Below are positions 51,899 through 60,860 of a stretch of 64,000 nucleotides of DNA, one piece after another. The notes below the pieces were generated by a model. The model did not search any database, was not told the DNA's origin, and saw nothing but the letters and a program-made list of their open reading frames with translations. Numbering within the stretch: the stretch's first letter is position 1; every line of letters begins with the position of its first letter. The DNA comes from Streptomyces sp. HUAS ZL42 (lineage in GTDB: Bacteria > Actinomycetota > Actinomycetes > Streptomycetales > Streptomycetaceae): positions 5,615,001-5,679,000 of the forward strand of contig NZ_CP160403.1 of the NCBI RefSeq assembly GCF_040782645.1. Direction: 5' to 3'. The translations under genes and the position numbers were made by a program.

Positions 51899-53997
51899 GA
51901 GCCGGTGGAGGACGGGAGGGGGACAGTGTCGGACGTCGGCTCGGCTGGGCATTCGGACTGCTGACCGGGCTCATCCTGCTGGTGGGAGCGGGCGCGCTGA
52001 CCGGTTCCCTGCTCACGCACTCGACCCACGAAAGGGCCGGCGACCGGCTGGCGCCGACCTTGGCCGACACCGTGCGGCTGCGCGACGAGAGCGTCCACAT
52101 GCAGCGTTCGATGCGCGGATACCTGATCACCGGCGACCTGAAGCAACTGGACGGGTACTTCGAGTCCCGCAGCCGTTGGCCCGCCGTTCTCGCGAGCGCC
52201 CGCGCTCATGGCGACGCGGCGGCCGACCGCAGCCTCGCGACGCAGGCCCGGGAACTCGCGGCCTACGTCCGCGTCGCCGACCAGCAGGCCCGCGTCGCCC
52301 CCAGAAGCGACGAGGCCGCCCGCCTCACCCGGCAGACCACGGTCCTGTTCGACAGGTTCGAGGTCACCAACCGCGCCCTGGAGACCAGGCTGTCCGGCCA
52401 GGTCGACCGGACGGGAGGCCGTGCCGACGCGCAGCTCGACGGCACCATCGTGGCGACCGGCGTGCTGGCCGCCCTGGCCGTGGCCGTCGCCGTCTGGACG
52501 GCGGTGCGCACCACCCGCGCCCTGACCCACCCGCTCCACAGTGCCGAACACACCCTCGGCCGGCTCGCCGCCGGGGACCACGAGGCACGGGCCGAGGAGA
52601 GAGGGCCGCAGGAGATCCGGGCGGTGGCCAGGTCGGTCAACCTGCTCGCCGACGAGGGCGACCGGCTGCGGGACGCCGAGGAGGAGCGGCGGCGGTTGTC
52701 GGACCTGGCGCGGCAGACCGGCATCCGGATCAGGGATCGCCTGGACGTCGACTACGTCCTCGACACGGCGTGCAGCGGCATCGGCGAGGCCCTCGACGCC
52801 GACTACGTCTTCGTCCTGCTCGCCGAGGAGGACGGTGCGCAGTTCCCCGTGGCCCGTGTGTGGTCCAGGGAACGGGGCCTGCTGCCCGAGGCCGAGGCGA
52901 AGGCGATCCCCTCACTTCCCGCGGACGTGGTCCGCGACCACTACCGGCGGGGAGCGGTCTGGCTGGCCACCGACCTGCCCCGGTACGTGTCCGACACCAG
53001 GCCGATGCCCGGTGCTCCCGGGTCCTTCGGGAGCACCGGCATGCCGACGGAGAACCGCGCCGCCGCGGCGGCGCTGGGTCTGGACTCCGCGGTGATCACC
53101 CCCATCGGGGTGGGGGAGGAGCCGATCGGCGCCGTGTCCCTCGCCCGCACCAGCGCCGACCACCCCTGGCGTCCGGTGGACATCGAGATCGCCGAGTCCA
53201 TGGCCAGTGGCGTCGGCAGGGCGCTGCACACCGCCCTGCTCTACGAGCAGGAGACGACGTTGGTGGAGAAGCTGCGCGCCCTGGACAAGGCCAAGAGCGA
53301 CTTCCTGTCCACCGTCTCCCACGAGCTGCGCACCCCGCTGACCAGCATCGTGGGATACATCGAGCTGCTGAAGGACGAGGACACCGGTCCGCTGTCCCCG
53401 CCCCAGCGGCGCATGCTGGACGTCGTCGACCGCAACGCCAACCGGCTGCGGGCGCTGATCGAGGATCTGCTGACCCTCTCGCGCATCGAGTCGGGGGCGT
53501 TCAGCTCCAAGCGGGAACCGATCGATCTGCGCCGCCTGGTGGCCTCGGCGGCCGACGCGATGAAGCCGACCGCCGAGGCCGCCTCGGTCACCCTGGAGAC
53601 GCACTGTCCCGAACGGCCACTGGTGCTGGAGGGGGACGGCGAACAACTGGACCGGGTGCTGATGAACCTGCTGTCCAACGCGGTGAAGTTCACCCCGCAG
53701 GGCGGAACGGTCAGCGTCCGGGCCGACCGGCAGGACGGCGAGGCGGTCCTGAGCGTGAGCGACACCGGGATCGGCATCCCCGCGAAAGAGCAGGAGAAGC
53801 TCTTCACCCGGTTCTTCCGCGCCTCGAACGCCACCGACGCGGCCATCCCGGGCACCGGTCTGGGGCTGACGATCGTCCGCACCATCGTGGCCAACCACGG
53901 GGGTGACATGTACGTGCACTCCGAGGAGGGCCAGGGCACCACCATCACCGCCCGGCTGCCGATCACCGAGACGGACGGCGCGGCGTCCCCTTCCTGA
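51895..53997 (+). CDS. Sensor histidine kinase with CHASE3-like, HAMP and GAF domains
   Basis: This 700-residue transmembrane kinase has a first helix LGWAFGLLTGLILLVGAGALTGSLL, then an extracellular helical CHASE3-like domain (about 42-180, including RDESVHMQRSMRGYLITGDLKQLDGYFE). A second helix (TGVLAALAVAVAVWTAV) leads to HAMP (about 205-255), a GAF-type domain (about 275-435), and HisKA with FLSTVSHELRTPLTSIVGYIELL (His476). HATPase motifs are LLSNAVKFTPQGG, DTGIGIP and GTGLGLTIVRTIV. The ATG at 51895 overlaps the GT2 stop (ATGA) and has GGAGGTGATC before it. It closes the operon and is the obvious phosphate donor for the two receivers. The converging GH16 gene ends 13 bases beyond. The signal is unknown. 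Confidence 0.95.
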   Translation: MRAGGGREGDSVGRRLGWAFGLLTGLILLVGAGALTGSLLTHSTHERAGDRLAPTLADTVRLRDESVHMQRSMRGYLITGDLKQLDGYFESRSRWPAVLASARAHGDAAADRSLATQARELAAYVRVADQQARVAPRSDEAARLTRQTTVLFDRFEVTNRALETRLSGQVDRTGGRADAQLDGTIVATGVLAALAVAVAVWTAVRTTRALTHPLHSAEHTLGRLAAGDHEARAEERGPQEIRAVARSVNLLADEGDRLRDAEEERRRLSDLARQTGIRIRDRLDVDYVLDTACSGIGEALDADYVFVLLAEEDGAQFPVARVWSRERGLLPEAEAKAIPSLPADVVRDHYRRGAVWLATDLPRYVSDTRPMPGAPGSFGSTGMPTENRAAAAALGLDSAVITPIGVGEEPIGAVSLARTSADHPWRPVDIEIAESMASGVGRALHTALLYEQETTLVEKLRALDKAKSDFLSTVSHELRTPLTSIVGYIELLKDEDTGPLSPPQRRMLDVVDRNANRLRALIEDLLTLSRIESGAFSSKREPIDLRRLVASAADAMKPTAEAASVTLETHCPERPLVLEGDGEQLDRVLMNLLSNAVKFTPQGGTVSVRADRQDGEAVLSVSDTGIGIPAKEQEKLFTRFFRASNATDAAIPGTGLGLTIVRTIVANHGGDMYVHSEEGQGTTITARLPITETDGAASPS

Positions 53998-54010
53998 CGG
54001 CCCGTGGGCG

Positions 54011-54922
54011 TCAGACGGTGTCCTCGAAGGTCACCTTCCGCACCCGGTAGTCGGAGACGGCGGCCTGCACCTGGGTCGGCGTCAGCACCTGGTCCTTGGC
54101 GAAGTACACGTAGTCGACCTGCTCGTCGTAGGCGCGCGACTTCCTGATGCCCCACAGGTTGATCAGCCAGTGGCTGAAGCGGATCGACATCGGCGACTCG
54201 GGCAGGTACGGCTCCGTGTGCGTCGCGAACAGCCTCCCGTCGACGTAGTACTCCACCCTCTGGGTGTCGACCGTGACGACCAGGTCGTGCCAGCCGGCGA
54301 AACTGCGGCGCTCCTGGGTGGAGATGTAGACCGTCGCGGCCGGATCCTCCTCCGAGTAGGTCTCCCAGGAGGTGGCCAGCAGAGCGCTGTCGCGGATCCC
54401 GAACCCGCCGTTGGGCACGTACTCGAAGCCGATTTCGCTGTACGCGGGGTCTGTCGACACGACCTGCGGCGAGAGGCTGAAGAACGTCTGCACCATGCGG
54501 TCGCCGTCGGGTCCGTACACCGGGACGTCGTTGAAGCGGACCCGGGCGGCGTAGGTGCCGCGGTGGAACTTGGGCCGAGTGTAGATCTCGGTCTCTTCCG
54601 TGCCGTCCGCCGTGCCGTTGGTGCCGGCGCGCATGTTCATGATCGAGTTGCCGGACTGGGTGGCGAAGGTGATGTTCTGCGGCTTCCACCGGGCGCCCCG
54701 CACACCTGGCCCGCCCGGAGCGGACCTCAGGGTCCAGCCGTGCTGGGAGAGCAGCGGATCCGTGTGGGCGGCGTAGTTGAAGTCGTCGAACAGCGCGGGG
54801 CCCTTCTGGGCGACTGCCGCGTCGGCTGTCTCCGGGAGACCTGCGAGGGCGGTGCAGATCAGTCCTGTCGCGGCAAGGGCGACCGCGGTTCTTCTCGACA
54901 AGGACTGGGCGAATCCGGCCAT
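54011..54922 (-). CDS. Secreted GH16-like glycoside hydrolase (concanavalin-like fold), altered catalytic motif
   Basis: This 303-residue exported protein has a signal peptide (RRTAVALAATGLICTALAGLPETADA, cleaved near residue 36). The mature part has the layout of GH16 beta-glucanases: ALFDDFNYAAHTDPLLSQHGWTLR, TEIYTRPKFHRGTYAARVRF, MVQTFFSLSPQ, then YSEIGFEYVP where the catalytic ExDxE is expected. Here it is E163-I-G165-F-E167: both Glu residues remain but the central Asp is Gly. Further GH16-like parts are GWHDLVVTVDTQRVEYYVDGRLFATHT and SIRFSHWLINLWG. The ATG at 54922 follows AAAGGTGG by 7 bases; an upstream ATG at 54952 is less likely. It converges on the GT2 operon with a 13-base gap, so it may trim or bind the polymer made there. 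Confidence 0.85.
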   Translation of the reverse strand: MAGFAQSLSRRTAVALAATGLICTALAGLPETADAAVAQKGPALFDDFNYAAHTDPLLSQHGWTLRSAPGGPGVRGARWKPQNITFATQSGNSIMNMRAGTNGTADGTEETEIYTRPKFHRGTYAARVRFNDVPVYGPDGDRMVQTFFSLSPQVVSTDPAYSEIGFEYVPNGGFGIRDSALLATSWETYSEEDPAATVYISTQERRSFAGWHDLVVTVDTQRVEYYVDGRLFATHTEPYLPESPMSIRFSHWLINLWGIRKSRAYDEQVDYVYFAKDQVLTPTQVQAAVSDYRVRKVTFEDTV

Positions 54923-55112
54923 GGAGTGCCACCTTTCCGAATGATCGCCCAAACTCTGTCAAGGTGCATATTCATCCTGAAAGGTGCGAGGCCGTCCGAT
55001 CACCCGAACGGCGCAGGCCGTACGGCGTGCGCGGGCGGGGTGTCGGGGGCGTTCGCGCCCCGCCCCATTGACAGCAGCCCCACCCGGCCGGAAACTCGCA
55101 TGAAAGGAACGT

Positions 55113-55128
55113 GAACAAAATTTCACCA
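55113..55128. promoter_or_regulatory. Imperfect palindrome upstream of pobA
   Basis: GTGAACAAAATTTCAC, AT-rich at its centre, lies 32 bases before the pobA start and could bind an IclR/AraC-type activator such as PobR. No such regulator gene is next to pobA in this window. Confidence 0.25.
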
Positions 55129-55159
55129 GACGAACAAGAGTGAAGTGAAGGGACGTGCG

Positions 55160-56335
55160 ATGCGCACCACCGTCGGAATCATCGGCGCCGGACCGGCCGG
55201 CCTCCTCCTCGCCCGGCTCCTCCACAACGCAGGCATCGACTCGGTCGTTCTGGAGAGCCGCGACCGCTCCTACGTCGAGCAGCGGCAGCGGGCCGGGATC
55301 CTGGAGCAGGGGACGGTGGACGTGCTGCGCGCGGCCGGCGCCGGGGAGCGCATGGACCGGGAGGGGCTGCGTCACGACGGCATCGAGCTGCGGTTCGACC
55401 GGCGCCGCCACCGCGTCGACTTCCCCGCTCTCACCGGCGGGCGGTCCGTGATGGTCTACGCCCAGACCGAGGTCTGCAAGGACCTCATCGCCCTCCAGCT
55501 CAAGGAGGGCGGGCCCCTGCTGTTCGAGGCGGAGGCGCTGGCCGTCGAGGGCGCGGACACCGAAAGCCCGCGGGTCCGTTTCCGGCACGAGGGCGGCGAG
55601 GACGTCCTGGAGTGCGACTACGTCGTCGGCTGCGACGGCTTCTGGGGCGTGGCCCGCAAGGCGATCCCCGCGGAGCTCACCCGGGTCTTCGAACGGACGT
55701 ACCCCTTCGGCTGGCTCGGCATCCTCGCCGACGTGCCGCCCTCGCACGACGAGCTCGTCTACGCCCGCCACGACCGCGGCTTCGCCCTGCTCTCCATGCG
55801 CTCCCCGTCCGTCTCCCGCCTCTACCTCCAGGTGCCCGAGGGCACGGACGCCGGGCAGTGGGGCGACGAGGAGATCTGGGACGAGCTGGAGCGGCGGTTC
55901 GAGACGACCGACGACTGGCGGCTGGAGCGCGGGCCGATCACCCAGAAGTCGGTCACCCCCATGCGCTCCTACGTCCACGAGCCCATGCGCCACGGCCGTC
56001 TGTTCCTGGCCGGCGACGCGGCGCACATCGTGCCGCCCACGGGCGCCAAGGGCCTGAACCTCGCCGTGGGGGACGTCGTCACCTTCGCGCGGGCGCTGGC
56101 GTACGAGAAGGAGACCGGCTCGGCGGAGCTGCTGGACGCCTACTCGGCGAGCTGCCTGCGCCGGATCTGGCAGGCCGAACGGTTCTCGTACGACATGACG
56201 ACCCTCCTGCACTCCGCCCCCGACGCCACCCCCTTCGAGGACCGCCTCCAGCTGGCCCGCCTGGAGCGGATCACGTCCTCCCGCGCGGCCGAGACCGACC
56301 TGGCCGAGGCTTACACCGGGTTCCCGCTCGGGTGA
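55160..56335 (+). CDS. pobA: 4-hydroxybenzoate 3-monooxygenase
   Basis: This 391-residue FAD enzyme hydroxylates 4-hydroxybenzoate to protocatechuate using NAD(P)H and O2, feeding the beta-ketoadipate pathway. It has the FAD Rossmann motif VGIIGAGPAGLLLARLL (about 4-20), QRAGILEQGTVDVL (family signature), the DG motif VVGCDGFWGVARKAIP, and the GD motif RLFLAGDAAHIVPPTGAKGLNLAVGDV. QTEVCKDLI and YPFGWLGILADVPPS are also typical PobA segments. The ATG at 55160 follows GAAGGG by 8 bases; an earlier ATG at 55145 is in frame but poorly placed. It stands alone; protocatechuate-pathway genes are not in the window. Confidence 0.95.
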   Translation: MRTTVGIIGAGPAGLLLARLLHNAGIDSVVLESRDRSYVEQRQRAGILEQGTVDVLRAAGAGERMDREGLRHDGIELRFDRRRHRVDFPALTGGRSVMVYAQTEVCKDLIALQLKEGGPLLFEAEALAVEGADTESPRVRFRHEGGEDVLECDYVVGCDGFWGVARKAIPAELTRVFERTYPFGWLGILADVPPSHDELVYARHDRGFALLSMRSPSVSRLYLQVPEGTDAGQWGDEEIWDELERRFETTDDWRLERGPITQKSVTPMRSYVHEPMRHGRLFLAGDAAHIVPPTGAKGLNLAVGDVVTFARALAYEKETGSAELLDAYSASCLRRIWQAERFSYDMTTLLHSAPDATPFEDRLQLARLERITSSRAAETDLAEAYTGFPLG

Positions 56336-56549
56336 CGACACGGACGGCGTAATGAGCTGATCTCCGACGGGTTCCGGCCATGTCGCAGGTTCGTCATGAA
56401 TGGGACCCTCCGCTACCGGGAATCACGGACCCGCGTAGCGTGTTGCGCAGCATGGCGAGGGAAAGATCCTCCGCAGGTATTAGGGTCAATCCTTTGCCTT
56501 TCCATTACTCTTGAGCCAAGGCTGCGCACGGTGGCCATGGAGGAGTGAG

Positions 56550-57443
56550 ATGAGGAGCAGAAACCCGGTCTTCTCGCGACGGGGGTTCAGCCGCGACAAC
56601 GGCTACGCGGGCTTCAACGCCGCGCCGCAGGCCGGGGGCCCCGCTGTCGGCACGCAGGGCAACCCGTATGCCCAGCCGGCCGGCAACCCCTACGCGCAGA
56701 ACCCTTACGCGCAGCAGGACCTGCAGTACGGCGCCCCCCAGGCTCCGGTCACCACCGCCGGCCGGATGACGATGGACGACGTCGTCACGCGGACCGCCTC
56801 CACCCTCGGTGTCCTGATCGTGACGGCCGCGCTCGCCTGGGCGCTGCTGCCGGTCGACGACGCCAACATCAGCCGTTCGTACGGCATCGGGATCGGCGCC
56901 GCGCTGATCGCGATGGTGCTGGCGTTCGTGCAGTCCTTCAAGCGCCGGCCCGCACCGGCTCTGATCCTGACGTACGCGGCGTTCGAGGGCGTCTTCCTCG
57001 GCGTCGTCTCCAGCGTCGTCGACAACCGCATCGCCGACGGCGCGGCCATGCAGGCCGTGCTCGGGACCATGGCTGTCTTCGCCGCGGTCCTTGTGGCGTA
57101 CAAGGCCGGCTGGATCCGCGTCAACCGCCGCTTCTACGGCTTCGTGATGGCGGCCGCCCTCGGCTTCATCCTGCTGATGACGGTGAACCTGCTGTTCGCG
57201 GTCTTCGGCGGCGGTGACGGCCTCGGCTTCCGCAGCGGCGCGCTCGGCGTCGTGTTCGGCATCATCGGCGTCATCCTCGGTGCCTGCTTCCTCGCCCTGG
57301 ACTTCAAGCAGGTCGAGGACGGCCTTGCCTACGGCGCCCCGCGCGAGGAGGCATGGCTCGCGGCCTTCGGCCTCACGCTGACGCTGGTGTGGATCTACCT
57401 CGAGTTCCTGAGGCTCATCGCGATCCTCAACAGCAACGACTAG
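56550..57443 (+). CDS. Bax inhibitor-1/YccA-like integral membrane protein
   Basis: This 297-residue membrane protein has a soluble N-terminus rich in Pro/Tyr/Gln with repeated NPYAQ units (GNPYAQPAGNPYAQNPYAQQ, about 38-57). Seven hydrophobic helices follow from about residue 85, typical of the BI-1/YccA family: TASTLGVLIVTAALAWALL, IGIGAALIAMVLAFVQSF, APALILTYAAFEGVFLGVVSSVV, VLGTMAVFAAVLVAYKAGW, GFVMAAALGFILLMTVNLLF, ALGVVFGIIGVILGACFLALDF with the conserved DFKQVEDG, and the C-terminal WLAAFGLTLTLVWIYLEFLRLIAIL. Relatives act as pH-dependent Ca2+ leak channels or protease regulators; the role in Streptomyces is unknown. The ATG at 56550 follows GGAGGAG. A terminator follows. Confidence 0.94.
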   Translation: MRSRNPVFSRRGFSRDNGYAGFNAAPQAGGPAVGTQGNPYAQPAGNPYAQNPYAQQDLQYGAPQAPVTTAGRMTMDDVVTRTASTLGVLIVTAALAWALLPVDDANISRSYGIGIGAALIAMVLAFVQSFKRRPAPALILTYAAFEGVFLGVVSSVVDNRIADGAAMQAVLGTMAVFAAVLVAYKAGWIRVNRRFYGFVMAAALGFILLMTVNLLFAVFGGGDGLGFRSGALGVVFGIIGVILGACFLALDFKQVEDGLAYGAPREEAWLAAFGLTLTLVWIYLEFLRLIAILNSND

Positions 57444-57462
57444 CGCGGGCGGTAAGCGCGTG

Positions 57463-57492
57463 GAAGGGCCCCGGGATCTCCCGGGGCCCTTC
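57463..57492. terminator. Bidirectional terminator after the BI-1-like gene
   Basis: GAAGGGCCCCGGGA (57463-57476) pairs with TCCCGGGGCCCTTC (57479-57492), 14 bp with a 2-base centre. It separates two convergent genes. Confidence 0.8.
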
Positions 57493-57512
57493 GTCGTCCA
57501 GACAGTGCGCGC

Positions 57513-57743
57513 CTAGAGCAGTTTGCGCGCGGCCCTCCTAAGGTCGTACTCGTGAATGATCGCCTTGGCGTGGCCGTACGCGAGGTCGTGCTCGTGGCGG
57601 AGCCAGCTGACCTTCTCCTCGAAGCGGAAGAGAGCGGGGCCTTCTTCGACGGTGCGCAGCCAGTCGGACACTTCACGACCGGTGCAATGGGGGATGCGGG
57701 CGAGCAGGTTGCGATGGGTCTCCTCGGAGAAGACTTGGGACAT
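57513..57743 (-). CDS. DUF4287 domain small protein
   Basis: This 76-residue cytosolic protein of the DUF4287 type, common in actinobacteria and of unknown function, reads SQVFSEETHRNLLARIPHCTGREVSDWLRTVEEGPALFRFEEKVSWLRHEHDLAYGHAKAIIHEYDLRRAARKLL. The TGREVSDWL and the HDLAYGHAKAIIHEYDLRRA helix are the family hallmarks. The ATG at 57743 follows GGAGG by 7 bases; the ATG at 57761 in frame is not needed. It converges on the BI-1-like gene and diverges from a 103-residue gene. Confidence 0.85.
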   Translation of the reverse strand: MSQVFSEETHRNLLARIPHCTGREVSDWLRTVEEGPALFRFEEKVSWLRHEHDLAYGHAKAIIHEYDLRRAARKLL

Positions 57744-57845
57744 CGGCGCCTCCGGACGCATGGGGTGTAAGCCGGTCCTTCAGCTCACGGTGCCTGAGCG
57801 TTCGCGTATTGGCAACAGCCCTGTTGCGACGCGTAGTCTCGCGGC

Positions 57846-58157
57846 GTGGTTGATACGACGCCTCTGACCCGAGCCGTGGATCACTTCGCCGACCGGTTGC
57901 GGGCCGCGCCGCAGTCGCGCTTGCAGCGGGGCGCCGCCACTGAGGCTTTGCGGCTGGCCAGGGATTTGGCACTGCGTGCCCAGCGGATCGAGGATCCTGA
58001 GAGTGAGCCGCGGGAGATGCCGGACGCGGGGATGTTCGCGGCGGCCGACCAAGTCACCGTTGCGGCACACGACTTGGCGGTTGTGCTGCGCAGTGAGGAT
58101 GAGGTGGCCGAAGCGGTGGGGTTGGTGGAGGAGGCGCAGAAGCGGGCGGGGGTCTGA
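57846..58157 (+). CDS. Small helical protein of unknown function
   Basis: This 103-residue, mostly helical protein (LTRAVDHFADRLRAAPQSRLQRGAATEALRLARDLALRAQRIEDP ... ADQVTVAAHDLAVVLRSEDEVAEAVGLVEEAQKRAG) has no motif I can name. It lacks a signal peptide and membrane segments. The GTG at 57846 has no ribosome site but has TAGTCT exactly six bases before it and TTGGCA farther up, indicating a leaderless message. Codon bias supports a real gene. It is divergent from the DUF4287 gene with ~100 bases shared, so the two may be co-regulated. Confidence 0.7.
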   Translation: MVDTTPLTRAVDHFADRLRAAPQSRLQRGAATEALRLARDLALRAQRIEDPESEPREMPDAGMFAAADQVTVAAHDLAVVLRSEDEVAEAVGLVEEAQKRAGV

Positions 58158-58254
58158 GGCTCTTTGGCGGCTGCGGGGTCGTCGTGGCTGGTCGCGCCGT
58201 TCCCCGCGCCCCTGGTTGGCTGCGGTTGCCCCGCTTGTTGCAGCTGCGCCCCTC

Positions 58255-59046
58255 CTACAGGGACGCTATGACCCTGTCGGCCAGGATGTAGACGTTCTCT
58301 TCCCCGCACGCGAACGTCAGGGTGTACGCGCCCGAGACTCCTGAGCCGCCCAGCAGGACCGGGGTTTCGCCTGCTGCCAGGGATCGGGAGAGGCGTTCCG
58401 CCGTTTCGCGGTGGCCCGGGGTCATGCAGAGGGTCGTGCCGTCGGCGAAGACGTAGACGTCGAGGGTGCCGAGGGGGCCCGGCCGGACGTCGGTCAGCTC
58501 GACGCGGGAGACGGCCAGTTCCTCGAGGGTGGCGACCGTGCGCTCGTGGTCGTTCACGGCAGGTGACTGGACCGGGACGAAGTCGGGGTGGGAGGGGTGG
58601 CGGCGGCGTGCCGCGGCCAGTTCCGGGGACTCCCCGGCGAACTCGTCGGTGTCGGCGGTCGGCTCGGTCACCGGCTCGAGGGACTCCAGACCCGTGAAAT
58701 CGGCCTGACGGGGCAGGAACAGCTCGCTGTCCGGCAAGCCCAGCAGAGACGGTGCGTCGGAGGCGTCACGGGTCTCCTGGGCGGCCCAGAACGCGCGCGC
58801 CTCTGCCAGCTCACGCTCCCGTTCCTCGGCGAGTGCCTCGGCGACCGCGGCACGTATCTCATCGGTGTCGGCTGTGCTGCGGGCCGCGGGGACGAGACCG
58901 CGCGTCGCGGCGGCCTGGTTCTCGGCCAGCTGCTTGTGCAGGGCCGCGACCTGCCGGCGCAGCAGCACGAGGGTGCGCAGGACGGCGACGCCCACGGCGC
59001 CCGTGGCGGCCGTGGTGACCAGCAAGGCGATCGGCATGGCGCTCAC
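58255..59046 (-). CDS. Membrane-anchored protein of unknown function
   Basis: This 263-residue protein has an N-terminal membrane helix (IALLVTTAATGAVGVAVLRTLVLL), then a coiled coil (RRQVAALHKQLAENQAAAT ... EIRAAVAEALAEERERELAEARAFWAAQE), an acidic variable middle (about 105-165), and a C-terminal globular part (about 170-263). That last part (ERTVATLEELAVSRVELTDVRPGPLGTLDVYVFADGTTLCMTPGHRETAERLSRSLAAGETPVLLGGSGVSGAYTLTFACGEENVYILADRVIASL) looks conserved. The GTG at 59046 follows GGGAG by 8 bases. No family is recognised. It may sit near the membrane as a small sensor. Upstream lies a gap shared with the thiolase 3' end; a 97-base gap follows its stop. Confidence 0.8.
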   Translation of the reverse strand: MSAMPIALLVTTAATGAVGVAVLRTLVLLRRQVAALHKQLAENQAAATRGLVPAARSTADTDEIRAAVAEALAEERERELAEARAFWAAQETRDASDAPSLLGLPDSELFLPRQADFTGLESLEPVTEPTADTDEFAGESPELAAARRRHPSHPDFVPVQSPAVNDHERTVATLEELAVSRVELTDVRPGPLGTLDVYVFADGTTLCMTPGHRETAERLSRSLAAGETPVLLGGSGVSGAYTLTFACGEENVYILADRVIASL

Positions 59047-59242
59047 TGACGTACTCCCGGTTTAAAGTCGACCCCCGACTTCCTACATCAGCTTGAAGGG
59101 CGGACCATCCAGCTGTCAGTCCGTAACGTCACTAAACAGACAGGGCTTTGGGTCTGGGTTCGCTGCTGAAACGGCTCTGAGCTGCGTAAATCCCTAAGGT
59201 GAGGGAGATACGTCACATCCTGGGGGAGATTGGATCACAAAT

Positions 59243-59279
59243 CGGCCCAGAGCCCAGTGGTTTCCCGGACTCTGGGCCG
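59243..59279. terminator. Intrinsic terminator beyond the thiolase gene
   Basis: CGGCCCAGAG (59243-59252) pairs with CTCTGGGCCG (59270-59279), 10 bp with a 17-base loop. On the minus strand ATTTGTG follows. It would end the thiolase transcript. The rest of the 279-base gap (59047-59325) shows no gene. Confidence 0.7.
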
Positions 59280-59325
59280 TTGGGTCACGGTGAGTGCCGT
59301 GACGGTTACCGAGGGGCTCTCGGAA

Positions 59326-60546
59326 TCAGCTCAGACGCTCGATGACCATCGCCATGCCCTGGCCGCCGCCGACGCACATCGTCTCCAGGCCGAACTGCTT
59401 GTCGTGGAACTGGAGCGAGTTGATGAGCGTGCCGGTGATCCGGGCGCCCGTCATGCCGAAGGGGTGTCCCACGGCGATGGCGCCGCCGTTGACGTTCAGC
59501 TTGTCGATGTCGATGCCGAGGTCGCGGTAGGACGGGATCACCTGGGCGGCGAAGGCCTCGTTGATCTCGACGAGGTCGATGTCGTCGATGGTGAGGCCGG
59601 CGCGGCGGAGGGCCTGGTTGCTCGCCTCGACCGGGCCGAGACCCATGATCTCGGGCGAGAGGCCGGAGACGCCGGTCGACACGATGCGGGCGAGCGGGGT
59701 GAGGCCGAGTTCGCGGGCCTTGGTGTCGGACATGATGACGACCGCGGCGGCGCCGTCGTTGAGGGGGCAGCAGTTGCCCGCGGTGACCAGGCCGTCGGGG
59801 CGGAAGACCGGCTTGAGGCCGGCGACGCCCTCCAGGGTGACGCCGGGGCGGGGGCCGTCGTCCTTGGAGACGACCGTTCCGTCGGGCAGCGTCACCGGGG
59901 TGATCTCCCGCTCCCAGAAGCCGTTCTTGATGGCTTCCTCGGCGAGGTTCTGCGAGCGGACGCCGAACTCGTCCATGTCCTGGCGCGTCACGCCCTTGAT
60001 GCGGGCCAGGTTCTCGGCGGTCTGGCCCATCGCGATGTACGGGTCGGGGACGAGGCCGTCCTCACGCGGGTCGTGCCACGTGGTCCCCTCCTGCTCGGCG
60101 ACGGCGGCGGTGCGGGCCTCCGCCTCGGCGAAGAGGGGGTTGTGCGTGTCGGGAAGGCTGTCGGAGTTCCCCTTGACGTACCGGGAGACCATCTCGACGC
60201 CGGCCGAGATGAAGACGTCGCCCTCGCCGGCCTTGATGGCGTGCAGGGCCATGCGGCTCGTCTGCAGTGAGGAGGAACAGTAGCGGGTGATCGTGCAGCC
60301 GGGGAGGTGGTCCATCCCCATCTGTACGGCGACGATCCGGCCGAGGTTGTTGCCCTGCTCGCCGCCGGGGAGGCCGCAGCCGAGCATCAGGTCCTCGATG
60401 TCCTTCGGGTCCAGCTCCGGGACCTTGGCAAGGGCGGCCTGGATGATCGTGGCGGTGAGGTCGTCCGGGCGCAGGTCTTTGAGCGAGCCCTTGAAGGCGC
60501 GGCCGATGGGGGAGCGGGCGGTCGAGACGATCACGGCTTCGGGCAT
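59326..60546 (-). CDS. Acetyl-CoA acetyltransferase (thiolase)
   Basis: This 406-residue thiolase joins two acetyl-CoA to acetoacetyl-CoA or cleaves 3-ketoacyl-CoA in fatty-acid breakdown; direction cannot be told from sequence. It starts [22 protein letters not shown] and has the nucleophilic Cys90 in [74 protein letters not shown] (catalytic His) and the C-terminal Cys in [17 protein letters not shown] chose the ATG at 60546 because GGAG is 6-9 bases upstream; the GTG at 60549 is one codon before. It stands alone, with a terminator beyond it and a repeat-containing gap in front. Confidence 0.95.
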   Translation of the reverse strand: MPEAVIVSTARSPIGRAFKGSLKDLRPDDLTATIIQAALAKVPELDPKDIEDLMLGCGLPGGEQGNNLGRIVAVQMGMDHLPGCTITRYCSSSLQTSRMALHAIKAGEGDVFISAGVEMVSRYVKGNSDSLPDTHNPLFAEAEARTAAVAEQEGTTWHDPREDGLVPDPYIAMGQTAENLARIKGVTRQDMDEFGVRSQNLAEEAIKNGFWEREITPVTLPDGTVVSKDDGPRPGVTLEGVAGLKPVFRPDGLVTAGNCCPLNDGAAAVVIMSDTKARELGLTPLARIVSTGVSGLSPEIMGLGPVEASNQALRRAGLTIDDIDLVEINEAFAAQVIPSYRDLGIDIDKLNVNGGAIAVGHPFGMTGARITGTLINSLQFHDKQFGLETMCVGGGQGMAMVIERLS

Positions 60547-60717
60547 CACGGCTCCATTGGCGTACGGGGATCGTTGGACGGGGGCAGCTGTCTGGGAAGT
60601 TACCCGTACGTATGGTCTCGGTCACGGGTATCGCGATGTGACCCTGACCGCAGTTTTCTAAGCGCTTGCTTGGGCCTCCGGCGGTTGAGCCGAGGGTGGT
60701 GCGGCTTGGCCGGGGTG

Positions 60718-60812
60718 ACGGTCCCTGGGGCTCCGCCCCAGACCCCGCCAGGCTCCGCCCCTGGACCCCGGCCTTCGCCCACCCACCACCCGACTCGGTT
60801 GGAATGAAGGGT
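60718..60812 (-). repeat. Copy 3 of the dispersed GC-rich element (inverted)
   Basis: Read on the minus strand it gives GAGTCGGGTGGTGGGTGGGCG, then AGGCCGGGGTCCAGGGGCGGAGCC and the palindrome TGGGGCGGAGCCCCA, matching the copies at 19933 and 42440-42925. It fills much of the 314-base gap between the thiolase start and the SGNH hydrolase stop; the rest of that gap shows nothing else. Confidence 0.78.
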
Positions 60813-60860
60813 CACCCTCGAGGGTCACCACTTCTGGAGCCCCCATGCTTCGGATGCAGC

